This document shows, one piece after another, positions 39,582 through 47,206 of a DNA stretch of 64,000 nt. Origin of the DNA: Gammaproteobacteria bacterium UBA5078 (GTDB lineage: Bacteria; Pseudomonadota; Gammaproteobacteria; Pseudomonadales; Pseudohongiellaceae); the NCBI GenBank assembly GCA_002416505.1, contig DIAM01000020.1, positions 258,606 to 322,605 on the forward strand. The letters run 5' to 3'. The position numbers and the translations under genes are program-made. Position 1 is the first letter of the stretch. Each line of letters starts with the position of its first letter. The notes under the pieces were generated by a model, which was given only the letters and a program-made list of their open reading frames with translations, was not told the DNA's origin and made no database searches.

Positions 39582-41750
39582 CTAATCAGCATCGGAATCA
39601 ATTTCAACGTCGTCATCTGGATCAGTTGCGATTGTTTCTCGATACTCCCTACGCACAAGAGCTAGGTGCTTCCGGGATGAGAGATCGACGAACCAAAACC
39701 TCCAACCATTCGTTGCCTTCTTCCTGATATGCCTGCCGGCACCAGATGGCGTGTCGAATATTATGCCGTCAATGTCAATCCTTCCGTCTGAAAGAATGGT
39801 CGCAGTGTAGCCCTTTGATATCCCCGGTGAGGAATACAGAGTCTGGCCACTGTGTAGGTATCCTTCAGTAATCAAATCAGAGATGGATACCTCACCAAGA
39901 TTTTCTACTTGTTTTCGGACAGCACTAGAATTATGTCCCTTAGGCACTTGCCAAATATTGACTACAGCATCAACCATTGCTTCCGTTCGTGCTTCAATTT
40001 TCGCATCATCCCAGCCATCCGCAGATAAATCGAGCAAGTTGCTATTGAGCAATAGCACATCTTTCTCCTTAAAATGGCTCGCCTTGCCTCCCTCCCCCAA
40101 CCACGCTTTATTTGAAACAGAGCTATTAAGTTTCTTGGTCAGAAGAGTGAGATTCCCTAGCTTCTGCACTGAGGCATCTCTTTCGTTATCCGCAATACCT
40201 TCCGGCAGTGGCCAATGTTTTTCCCAAGACTGAGGCATAACGTGCTCAATAGCGTAGGTATTCCTTCTTATCCTCATACCTGCCGCAGAAGTTTGTCCCT
40301 TTACCCACCCTCTTCTGTAGTCTTCTATCGCCTCAAGTACCATGCGCAGTCGCCCTCTGCTCAACTTCCTATATATTGGCATTATCATGAGCGTATTTTT
40401 GACCTCTTCATCGTCCGGCCAATAAGCACTATCTGCCGTTTGCGAGGCAAAATATTTCTGAAGAGCAGTTCCAGGTTTATTATTGCTGTCCGCATGTAGA
40501 ACGTTGACGACTTCAGCCAATATTTGGTTATAAGCCTTAGTTGAGGCACGAACCAACATTCGACGGGTAAGCCAACTTTCCAAAACATCTAATGCCAAAT
40601 CCATTTCATCACTAGGTATCGATGCCTTTCGCTCTAACATATTCAGGAGTACCGGCTTTACCACTTCGCTTTCCAAAGTTTTTGCCCGGTATACAAATAG
40701 GGATATCCGATCCAGAGGACCATCTATGCCTTCAGCCTCTTCGATAAATTTTCGATAAATTTCGGCAGATCTATGGATTTCCTGTACTAGCTGCGACATT
40801 GGGGTATCAATGCGAGACTCTGCGTAAATCTTGAAGCGGGAAAACACTTCCCTTGCCAGTACTTCTTCTCCTGTTTTTGCAATAAGCCAATGATTGAGAA
40901 AAACGGAAGAACGGGGTTGCTTGACCCGTCCAGCACTCACTTCCAACTCCCAAAAGGCTGTCTCAAACTGCTGCCAATACTTGGAATAGGCACCTTCTAC
41001 ATCAGCATTGGACTCAAGAAGCTTCTGGAAAACAAAGTTTTTAATCAAGTCTGCGGCCGTAAGTTGAGCTCCCCTAGCATTTAGTGTTTCAAAGATTTCT
41101 TGCGCGTTCTCGCTAGCAGCTAGATCAATTACGACGATTTGCAAAAAGTCTCTTGCCGTCCTTTCAATGGCCTCTGCTTGGTTTTTTATATCGTTTCCTT
41201 TCGCCAACCACTCTTTACAGCGCATAGAAAAAAATCTGTGTGCTTTCGTCAAACGCGATGACTTGTGCTCTAAGGAGTCGTAGTCAATTGGTGGGGTGGC
41301 TGCCATTACTTCATTAAAGGCTGCCCGATCTCTATTGGTTGGCCATACTTTAAAGCGATCTTCTTCATTACGACAGAATGCTTCGCCATTTCTTATTAGC
41401 GGATCCAATCTGGCTGCAGGCACAACAATATTGGCCAACGTAATTTCTGCATGAATTGCATCAAGCAATATCTGTAATGTCGTCAACCTTTGTTGGCCGT
41501 CAATAACAGTACGCTGCTGCAGATCACTGGTTTTTGTTAACTCTTGTTGGAATACAACAGCTCCTAGGAAGTGCGGCTGTGGTGGTTTGTCTGGGTATTT
41601 TTGAAGATGGGTCGCAATTCTTTCAAGGTCACGCCAAAGGGGTTCCCATTGTCGCTCTTCATTCCATACATACGGTCGCTGGAAAAGTGGCACTAACAGC
41701 CTTTGAGGCTGCATGAAAATTGCTTGAGGTGTCCTTACTTGTGTATCCAT
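39582..41750 (-). CDS. DUF262/DUF1524 (GmrSD-like) protein with C-terminal RAMA-like domain
   Basis: A 722-residue protein. The N-terminal DUF262 (ParB-like NTPase) has VPLFQRPYVW (20-29) and IDGQQRLTTLQ near 83. The middle contains NARGAQLTAADLIKN. The C-terminal DUF1524 His-Me/HNH-type nuclease has IEHVMPQSW and KLGNLTLLTKKLNSSVSN. A last segment (about 625-705: LITEGYLHSGQTLY, then ATILSDGRIDIDG) looks like the RAMA domain found with restriction and methylase proteins. The DUF262+DUF1524 pair defines GmrSD/type IV enzymes that cut modified DNA. It starts at 41,750 with GGAG upstream and leads the hsdR-hsdM-hsdS operon. Confidence 0.88.
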   Translation of the reverse strand: MDTQVRTPQAIFMQPQRLLVPLFQRPYVWNEERQWEPLWRDLERIATHLQKYPDKPPQPHFLGAVVFQQELTKTSDLQQRTVIDGQQRLTTLQILLDAIHAEITLANIVVPAARLDPLIRNGEAFCRNEEDRFKVWPTNRDRAAFNEVMAATPPIDYDSLEHKSSRLTKAHRFFSMRCKEWLAKGNDIKNQAEAIERTARDFLQIVVIDLAASENAQEIFETLNARGAQLTAADLIKNFVFQKLLESNADVEGAYSKYWQQFETAFWELEVSAGRVKQPRSSVFLNHWLIAKTGEEVLAREVFSRFKIYAESRIDTPMSQLVQEIHRSAEIYRKFIEEAEGIDGPLDRISLFVYRAKTLESEVVKPVLLNMLERKASIPSDEMDLALDVLESWLTRRMLVRASTKAYNQILAEVVNVLHADSNNKPGTALQKYFASQTADSAYWPDDEEVKNTLMIMPIYRKLSRGRLRMVLEAIEDYRRGWVKGQTSAAGMRIRRNTYAIEHVMPQSWEKHWPLPEGIADNERDASVQKLGNLTLLTKKLNSSVSNKAWLGEGGKASHFKEKDVLLLNSNLLDLSADGWDDAKIEARTEAMVDAVVNIWQVPKGHNSSAVRKQVENLGEVSISDLITEGYLHSGQTLYSSPGISKGYTATILSDGRIDIDGIIFDTPSGAGRHIRKKATNGWRFWFVDLSSRKHLALVRREYRETIATDPDDDVEIDSDAD

Positions 41751-41833
41751 GTGTACTCCATGCAGGCCCATTCAAATAGCGGGTTTTTCAGTATCTTATA
41801 TGAATACACTCACATGTCCATATAGGAGCCCCA

Positions 41834-42289
41834 ATGAAGAAAACCCCATCGAAAGCCGCCACCACACCCACCCCTCAAATCCAAACCCTGAAGTCCCCCA
41901 CCTGCCCCACCCTCTCCCGCAAAAGCAATATCAGCTATGAGCTGGGCCAAGACCCCGCCAAAGCTTTCCACTTCAGAATCGTCAGCTGTGACGGAGGCGG
42001 CTTCTTCTCTCCTGAATGGATCGCATGGACCGCCATCCAAGCCGCGATCAATAAGTCAGTGGGCCCGTTGACCAGCCTGTGCTTGCGCCCCCTGTTGAAA
42101 GGAAAGTCAGTCAACTCCTCTGGCTACCTTCTGGCGGCGCTGGTCGCTGAAGGCTTGCTGGAGCCCCTGCCCAAGAAGATCAGGCACTTTAAGCTCACGG
42201 GTGACAGCCCCACCGCCGCCGAAGCTAAACCCAGTAGTACCCCCGCAAAGAAAGCAAAAGCTGCCAACCCCAAGGCCGCAAAGGCTTAG
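41834..42289 (+). CDS. Hypothetical protein with Lys/Ala-rich tail
   Basis: A 151-residue protein. The central 80 residues (FRIVSCDGGGFFSPEWIAW to GLLEPLPKK) look like a compact helical, possibly winged-helix, fold in which SVNSSGYLLAALVAEGLLEP could be a recognition region. The last 30 residues are Lys/Ala/Pro-rich, typical of nucleic-acid-binding tails. It diverges from the DUF262-hsd operon with 84 bases between start codons, a position that would suit a regulator of that operon. I do not recognise a family. Confidence 0.6.
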   Translation: MKKTPSKAATTPTPQIQTLKSPTCPTLSRKSNISYELGQDPAKAFHFRIVSCDGGGFFSPEWIAWTAIQAAINKSVGPLTSLCLRPLLKGKSVNSSGYLLAALVAEGLLEPLPKKIRHFKLTGDSPTAAEAKPSSTPAKKAKAANPKAAKA

Positions 42290-42461
42290 TCGTTGTACTG
42301 ACAAGCAGTCCGTTGGCCTAACCCCGCAGCGTTCTCATAAGCCCAAGTAAGCCAAGGGTCTTCCTAATGAGACAAGTCCCTCTCACTCCAAAATCGAACC
42401 GGGACCGATCCAAATTTCAACCTCACGTAACTCTTTGTTTTAAATCACTTAACCCTCAAAT

Positions 42462-42509
42462 GAGCCGGTATTCTTGGCATTTCGCCTTGATTTCCGGCTC
42501 TTTTTTTTT
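42462..42509 (+). terminator. Leader hairpin with T9 tract
   Basis: GAGCCGG (42,462-42,468) pairs with CCGGCTC (42,494-42,500) around a 25-base loop and is followed by T9. It sits 22 bases upstream of the ATG at 42,531. It may terminate transcription from the left or act as a leader attenuator for the small genes that follow. Confidence 0.75.
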
Positions 42510-42530
42510 GTCCACAAAGGAGCTAAACCC

Positions 42531-42701
42531 ATGTACGACACATTAGTAGTAACCGCGCTAGAACATGCCTTCCTCAACGACGGCGATCTATCTCTCGAGT
42601 TGGAAGATCAATTGAAACGCACTTCCATATTAGATATAGCCGCGCCGCTTGATCTCTCATCGCTGTACCACACCTCTGACCTAGACAACCTCTTCAGCTA
42701 A
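42531..42701 (+). CDS. Small hypothetical protein (56 residues)
   Basis: A 56-residue acidic protein starting MYDTLVVTALEHAF, with AAAGGAG 8 bases upstream of the ATG, which makes this start clear over the longer frame from 42,474. No family recognised. It lies in a run of small genes (42,531, 42,738, 42,999), each preceded by a similar site or hairpin leader, a layout seen in integrative element accessory operons. Confidence 0.6.
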   Translation: MYDTLVVTALEHAFLNDGDLSLELEDQLKRTSILDIAAPLDLSSLYHTSDLDNLFS

Positions 42702-42737
42702 CAATCCCTCAATCTGTGACAACTAAGGAACAAAACC

Positions 42738-42938
42738 ATGATCGATCCAAAGCTATTGGAGGTGGGCGTTCGTCTGGAGAAAGCCGTCGAGCATTTGGCG
42801 ACGGTCCGACCCAGCGAAGATCGCCTACAGCTGGCCGAGCAAATTGCTATTTCTATGTTAGATAGCGAGCACTCCGATTTCGAAGAAGGAGTCTTGGAAG
42901 CCTACCTGATGGATTACCTGCAGCAACTCACTCAATGA
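42738..42938 (+). CDS. Small hypothetical protein (66 residues)
   Basis: A 66-residue, mainly helical acidic protein (MIDPKLLEVGVRLEKAVEHL...). The site AAGGAAC precedes the ATG. It is followed by a hairpin leader and the ardB-like gene. I do not recognise it. Confidence 0.55.
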   Translation: MIDPKLLEVGVRLEKAVEHLATVRPSEDRLQLAEQIAISMLDSEHSDFEEGVLEAYLMDYLQQLTQ

Positions 42939-42950
42939 CAACAACCCAAT

Positions 42951-42985
42951 GAAGCCTCGGATTCAACTCCGGGGCTTCCTTTCTA
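42951..42985 (+). terminator. Leader hairpin before the antirestriction gene
   Basis: GAAGCCTCGG (42,951-42,960) pairs with CCGGGGCTTC (42,969-42,978), one G-T pair, 8-base loop, followed by CTTTCT. It lies 20 bases before the ATG at 42,999, and the pattern matches the leader at 42,462. Confidence 0.6.
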
Positions 42986-42998
42986 TGGAGAAACAACA

Positions 42999-43406
42999 AT
43001 GAACGATATCGTCAAAGAATTGGTACCAAGCGAGAAACGCATGGATGTGGCCCACGCTGTGTTCGGCATTCACTTCCCTTTCGTGATTGAGCCCTATATC
43101 TACCACATGGCCTCTTCCGTCGCTGAGGAGTACAGCGGCGCCTATTGGGAGTTCTATCGCTTGAGCAATGGGGGTTTTTACATGGCCCCGGACGTGGACA
43201 ATGTGTTCAGTGTGGTTTGCCCAAACGGCTATGAGGGTGTCTTGTCAGCGGATGCTTTGGGCATAACCGCTTGCCTGTATGCCTACAGCCATCTGTCATT
43301 CAGGGATGACGAATGCGGCGAAGCATGTGCAAAACACTACCACTTGCTCCGCGAATACATGTTTGAGAGCCCGGAAGTGGCAAGTATCCTCAAGGCGATT
43401 GACTAG
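42999..43406 (+). CDS. Antirestriction protein, ArdB/KlcA family
   Basis: A 135-residue protein with the ArdB/KlcA signature YWEFYRLSNGGFYMAPD and the preceding YIYHMASSVAEEYSG. ArdB proteins block type I restriction enzymes in vivo without mimicking DNA. A TATGGAG site lies upstream. Its presence in the same island as an HsdRMS operon is notable: it would protect the element from the restriction systems of a new host during establishment. It is followed by a GC-rich hairpin. Confidence 0.92.
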   Translation: MNDIVKELVPSEKRMDVAHAVFGIHFPFVIEPYIYHMASSVAEEYSGAYWEFYRLSNGGFYMAPDVDNVFSVVCPNGYEGVLSADALGITACLYAYSHLSFRDDECGEACAKHYHLLREYMFESPEVASILKAID

Positions 43407-43433
43407 CTATTGAACAATGCGGACTGATTACTC

Positions 43434-43453
43434 AGGGGCCCAATGAGGCCCCT
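43434..43453. terminator. Hairpin after the antirestriction gene
   Basis: AGGGGCC (43,434-43,440) and GGCCCCT (43,447-43,453) form a perfect 7-bp stem with a 6-base loop, 28 bases past the ardB-like stop. There is no T-tract. The apparent ATG at 43,443 lies in its loop and is not taken as a gene start. Confidence 0.6.
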
Positions 43454-43616
43454 CAAGGCTGGGTTAAGCGATCCACAAGAGAATGGCCATCCCAATCCAA
43501 CAACATTCACACACTATTGGCATTCCACGAGTTCGGTGGGATACTCCCTCGCAAGCATTAATTTCGTGCATGAACAGTTTTCACTGAAAAGGGAGCATGC
43601 ACACTATACAAATATT

Positions 43617-44579
43617 ATGACGACGCTAGATTTTAAGTTCGCAGAATACAAAAGAAGCGGTAACAGCCACGTCGTAAGGTTGCTTACGCCGCTGGGCACG
43701 TATCCGTCAGAAACCGTATTACTCAACGATAGCGCGATATTCATAAGTAATGAGATCTGTTTCTCAATCGCCCCAAGATCTACAGACAATATCTCTGACG
43801 AATATTACTCTGAAGTAGAGTGGGCTGAGATCACTGAACTTAGACTGTTTGGTGCTGTGATGTTATCCATTGATAGAGATTACGGCTACTGCTCGATTTT
43901 TCCTTTCCGTTCAGCTCATTATTTAGATTTAGCTAACTTAGAGCTTAATAGTGAAACGCTCGAGCATATAAAGAACCTACTAATTGACGAGATAAATGCT
44001 CCAGAGCGTGAAATTCCAGGTTGCGAGCACAAAATTCCTAATAGTTATAGGTCTTCTTATTTTCCATACCTTCCGAAAGTATGCGGAGGGGAAGAGTACA
44101 TCTTGCATAAAGAGGGTGTGCGGAAAGAATTGATGGCAAAAATTTATAGTAAATTTCATCTCAAAAACTATTTATTAGTCAGAGGCGTAGCGACTTTGAT
44201 TCGTAGCGCAATGCTTGCTAGGTCTGATTTTATAGAAGAAGCGGCAATTTCCGCATTCATTTCTCTGGATGCCAGTTTCAATATGGTTCTAAGAATCTTG
44301 AGAAATAGTGGTGCAATAAACCCATCATCAGAAGACGCCATGAAGTTTATATCCAACACTTTTTACTCTGATGCTGAAGGAAAATATTTTGAGTACTATT
44401 ATGAGCAACGGATTAGAACTGTTCACCCAGATTCAAGATATGGAATATTCCCTCACGCACCACTGTATGTTGATGACTACTACCATTTATTCAACGACTT
44501 ACTAGAACTGTACGCTTACTTTATCTGCGGATACGTGAATCCTAAATTGCGCGAAAACTATGAGCAAAGAGTGTCATAA
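43617..44579 (+). CDS. Hypothetical protein, AT-rich
   Basis: A 320-residue protein starting MTTLDFKFAEYKRSGNSHVV. An upstream in-frame ATG at 43,443 falls in the hairpin loop after ardB, so the later start is preferred, but its ribosome binding site is weak. The C-terminal half is helical, with a ~90-residue all-alpha segment (LVRGVATLIRSAMLARSDFIEEAAISAFISLDASF) reminiscent of HEPN-type helical bundles, but I see no clear R-x4-6-H motif. Codon use and composition are much more AT-rich than the chromosome, a sign of recent transfer. Function unknown. Confidence 0.7.
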   Translation: MTTLDFKFAEYKRSGNSHVVRLLTPLGTYPSETVLLNDSAIFISNEICFSIAPRSTDNISDEYYSEVEWAEITELRLFGAVMLSIDRDYGYCSIFPFRSAHYLDLANLELNSETLEHIKNLLIDEINAPEREIPGCEHKIPNSYRSSYFPYLPKVCGGEEYILHKEGVRKELMAKIYSKFHLKNYLLVRGVATLIRSAMLARSDFIEEAAISAFISLDASFNMVLRILRNSGAINPSSEDAMKFISNTFYSDAEGKYFEYYYEQRIRTVHPDSRYGIFPHAPLYVDDYYHLFNDLLELYAYFICGYVNPKLRENYEQRVS

Positions 44580-44649
44580 CAAACAAAAGCAGACGGGTTC
44601 TGCGCACCGCTGTTTTGAGCGTACAAGTTTCATCAACATCGAGGTTTAA

Positions 44650-45099
44650 GTGCTGGATAGAAAGACTGCTGCCGATATATATCTTGGAATTCTTGTTGAG
44701 TGGGAAAGAACTTATAAACTTTTGCCAGAAAAAGGGAATTTTGATATTCGGAGTAAAGAGTTTTTAGCGTTTAAACGAACAAGTTCCTTAGAAGTACTAA
44801 CATACGAGAATGCTACATTATCAGATGAAGCTATATCGTCAAGAACTGAACTTCACTCTCAACCAAAGCAGATAGTTTTGTTTCAGAAAGGCTCTAATAG
44901 CAGAGCTAGAGGCTTGTTTAAGCACATAAGAAATTCGATTGCTCATAGTCATGTTGAAAGAGTAAAAATAAAAAATAAGTGGTTTATTTGCTTCAATGCA
45001 AAAAACGATAAAGGAAAACAAGTTTTTCATGCGCAGCTAATGCAAAATAAACTAACTCCTTTTATTTCAGCATTGAAGTCAACAGTAAAAAACGTGTAA
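44650..45099 (+). CDS. HEPN-domain protein (pEK499_p136-like), putative RNase
   Basis: A 149-residue protein beginning at GTG. It carries the HEPN RNase motif R-x4-H as RNSIAH (94-99) in a helix-rich context (LFKHIRNSIAHSHVER), followed by a beta hairpin (WFICFNAKND). The layout resembles the HEPN_pEK499_p136 family found on plasmids and islands. HEPN domains are the metal-independent RNases of many toxin and defence systems. No adjacent MNT antitoxin is seen. The ribosome binding site is GAGG at about 4,464x, close to the GTG. Very AT-rich. Confidence 0.7.
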   Translation: MLDRKTAADIYLGILVEWERTYKLLPEKGNFDIRSKEFLAFKRTSSLEVLTYENATLSDEAISSRTELHSQPKQIVLFQKGSNSRARGLFKHIRNSIAHSHVERVKIKNKWFICFNAKNDKGKQVFHAQLMQNKLTPFISALKSTVKNV

Positions 45100-45163
45100 C
45101 AAATCATCCCAATCGACGCCAACGGCGCACTTAAGGCGAGCGTTAGCCATCACAACTAAGGTT

Positions 45164-45787
45164 ATGCCTATGGCCTCGATATTCGACGAATCTGATGATC
45201 TAGCTGAAGAGTTGATGGCGTTGATCGACTTACCTCTCTTTGATGATTCGCCTCGAATCCAAACCAGTGATGTCGCATGCTCACTTTCTCTGGAACATTG
45301 GACATCGGCAAGAGCGCTTCTACATTCAGGTTTACTGGCATCGGCCATCGTTGTTCATCGATCCCAATTTGAAGCGCTCGTTCGTTCAATTTGGCTGCTA
45401 TACGCTGCAGCTGAAGATCAACTTTCAAAGCTGACTAACACCCTCTCGCTAGAGTCTGAGCAGGCGGCAAAGAACATGCCTCAAACAGCAGATATGATGC
45501 AGGCTTTAGCCATAAAGGCGCCTCCACAGGCATACGATGCACTATCTCGGTTTAAGGAGAGCTCATGGAAAGCATTGAACTCCTACGCGCATGCCGGCAT
45601 CCATCCCATTCGCCGACACGGTGACGGATACCCTGTCCAATTAATCCATGATGCTCTTCGCAATGCAAACGGCCTGGCAGTACTCAGTTGCATGCAAGCT
45701 GCAGTCCTTTCCGGACAGCAACCGCTGCAGCGCAACATCGTGGCCGCGGCTAACAAGAGACCGTCATGCATGCCCCCTCCGCTTTGA
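45164..45787 (+). CDS. DUF6988-like hypothetical protein
   Basis: A 207-residue helical protein. The signature SWKALNSYAHAGIHPIRRH and the FEALVRSIWLLYAA helix match proteins annotated DUF6988, common near mobile elements. The AHAGIH element resembles AbiV/HEPN-like helical bundles. GC content returns here to chromosome-like values, unlike the preceding gene, so it probably has a separate origin. No function known. Confidence 0.65.
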   Translation: MPMASIFDESDDLAEELMALIDLPLFDDSPRIQTSDVACSLSLEHWTSARALLHSGLLASAIVVHRSQFEALVRSIWLLYAAAEDQLSKLTNTLSLESEQAAKNMPQTADMMQALAIKAPPQAYDALSRFKESSWKALNSYAHAGIHPIRRHGDGYPVQLIHDALRNANGLAVLSCMQAAVLSGQQPLQRNIVAAANKRPSCMPPPL

Positions 45788-45897
45788 CGGCGAACAATAA
45801 ATAGCACGTGAGCGGCAAAATAGTGAGAGCTCCGTCTATGGGGCTTTTGTGCTGTTCCAAGCCTCCTCATAACCATCGACTGACGGCGGGGAGAAAC

Positions 45898-45992
45898 AAA
45901 GGGGGTAAAGGCGGCGAAGGTGGTGTTTGCCCCCCCGAAATGCCGGAATTCAACACGGCGGCACCGGCTTCACCGCCTTCCCCACCTTTTTT
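45898..45992 (+). repeat. GGT/GGC-rich imperfect hairpin (copy 1)
   Basis: Arms 45,898-45,925 and 45,962-45,989 pair over ~28 bases with several G-T pairs, followed by a T-run at 45,987-45,992. A clearly related element in the same orientation lies at 49,787-49,858. It sits between the convergent ends of the DUF6988 gene and the gene at 46,059, so it can act as terminator, but the sequence kinship of the two copies suggests more (origin-like or recombination element). Confidence 0.65.
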
Positions 45993-46058
45993 CGGCCGCT
46001 CCGGTGTGGGTACCTCCCTTACGTCACCCCACAAAGAGGAGTTCATTTCCTAGGTTGA

Positions 46059-46916
46059 TCATCGCCCTTTCAAATAATTACCCGCGTCGTCATCTTCGTC
46101 TTGAAAATCACATGGCCCGTAATCTAGCTCGTCATTGTACGAGTCATGTACAGTACGTTCCTTGGCACGTTCATCCGCATTGCCCCTATCATCAATCAGT
46201 GTAAATCGCGGCTTCCATCCATCCGCCTCATTGTATGGCGTGAAGGGATCCTCCGTAAGCCCTGTGAGTTTTTTCAAACAACCTCTGAGCTTGCAGATCG
46301 CGGTTTTATCACTAGCAGCGGGAGTCTTACTTTTCGGGTACTTGATTTTTTTACTTAGCCCCAGCAATAAACCACCTAGATTGTTTGGGACATTCTTACG
46401 GCTACCCATAAGGCCGATGTCTTGAAAAGAAGAACTCCGACGTTTTTCCTTACCTAACCAAAATCCAATTTTGTGTCCTGCATAGATCTTAATCTTTACC
46501 TTATCCCAAGCGACCTCAACGGGAGTTGTGCTGTGATCTCCAATGTCAGGCACTTGTATTCCAAATCTAAAAGCTGCCCATTCGTTAAGGCTTCCCAATG
46601 ACACGAGAGTCTGGCCGGTTGATTTATCCGTGGTGAGCTTCAAATCTGGCTCTGAATGCTCTATCCCTTTTTGAAGACTCTCCATCAATGATTCGGCAAG
46701 CTGGTGTCTCGCCTCGCAGCTGTTTGCCCAACAAGCTATGAGCTCCAGCTCTTCACTGGCCAAGCCATCATTCTGGGCACTTTCATAAGTGCCTTCAGCA
46801 TCCTCCAAAAACGATGCAGTCATATCCAGCAGCGTGAAGCCTTCCGGGATGTAGTCAAAATTGATAAGGCGCGCCACCGCCTGCTCAACGGTCAGGAACC
46901 CAGCGGTTTCAGTCAT
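46059..46916 (-). CDS. Hypothetical protein next to the replication gene
   Basis: A 285-residue soluble protein. The N-terminus (MTETAGFLTVEQAVARLINFDYIPEG) and the segment RHQLAESLMESL are helical. A middle part (VPDIGDHSTTPVEVAWDKVKIKIYAGHKIGFW) is beta-rich, and the C-terminus is strongly acidic. It is divergent from the primase/ATPase gene with a 290-base gap. Family not recognised; its position suggests a role in replication or regulation of the element. Confidence 0.65.
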   Translation of the reverse strand: MTETAGFLTVEQAVARLINFDYIPEGFTLLDMTASFLEDAEGTYESAQNDGLASEELELIACWANSCEARHQLAESLMESLQKGIEHSEPDLKLTTDKSTGQTLVSLGSLNEWAAFRFGIQVPDIGDHSTTPVEVAWDKVKIKIYAGHKIGFWLGKEKRRSSSFQDIGLMGSRKNVPNNLGGLLLGLSKKIKYPKSKTPAASDKTAICKLRGCLKKLTGLTEDPFTPYNEADGWKPRFTLIDDRGNADERAKERTVHDSYNDELDYGPCDFQDEDDDAGNYLKGR

Positions 46917-47206
46917 TCAATAAACCCTCAATAACGGCAAGTATCCGCTGTGTCATCAATGGAACAAACGTCATTCTTCACTTTCCGCATGCGTCGAAGT
47001 TACCGGAAACCTTTACGTCTCCAACTATTTACCACAGCAATATCAAAGAGCTACGCCTTTCAAGCCCAAGCTGGGTTACTGGTAACGCTTAGTTGTTGTA
47101 GGTGAAGAATGTTAGCCATTTTAAGTGCTGCCTTCCTCATCTCCAAACGACTTCAGTCTTAGGTGAACTGAGGGAAATTAAGTGATCTGCACATAGGAAC
47201 AGAAGT
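46917..47206. promoter_or_regulatory. Divergent intergenic region upstream of the replication gene
   Basis: About 290 bases between the start of the leftward unknown gene and the rightward primase/ATPase gene. It must hold both promoters and could contain an origin. I see no clear iteron array by eye. A weak GGAA site precedes the ATG at 47,207. Confidence 0.4.

Noticed and set aside
42531..42938. The two small genes as a toxin-antitoxin pair
   Set aside because: Neither shows a known toxin or antitoxin pattern, there is no overlap between them, and leader hairpins suggest separate accessory genes.
43443..43616. Upstream start of the 320-residue AT-rich gene
   Set aside because: The ATG is in the loop of a GC-rich hairpin and the extension is compositionally unlike the rest of the protein.
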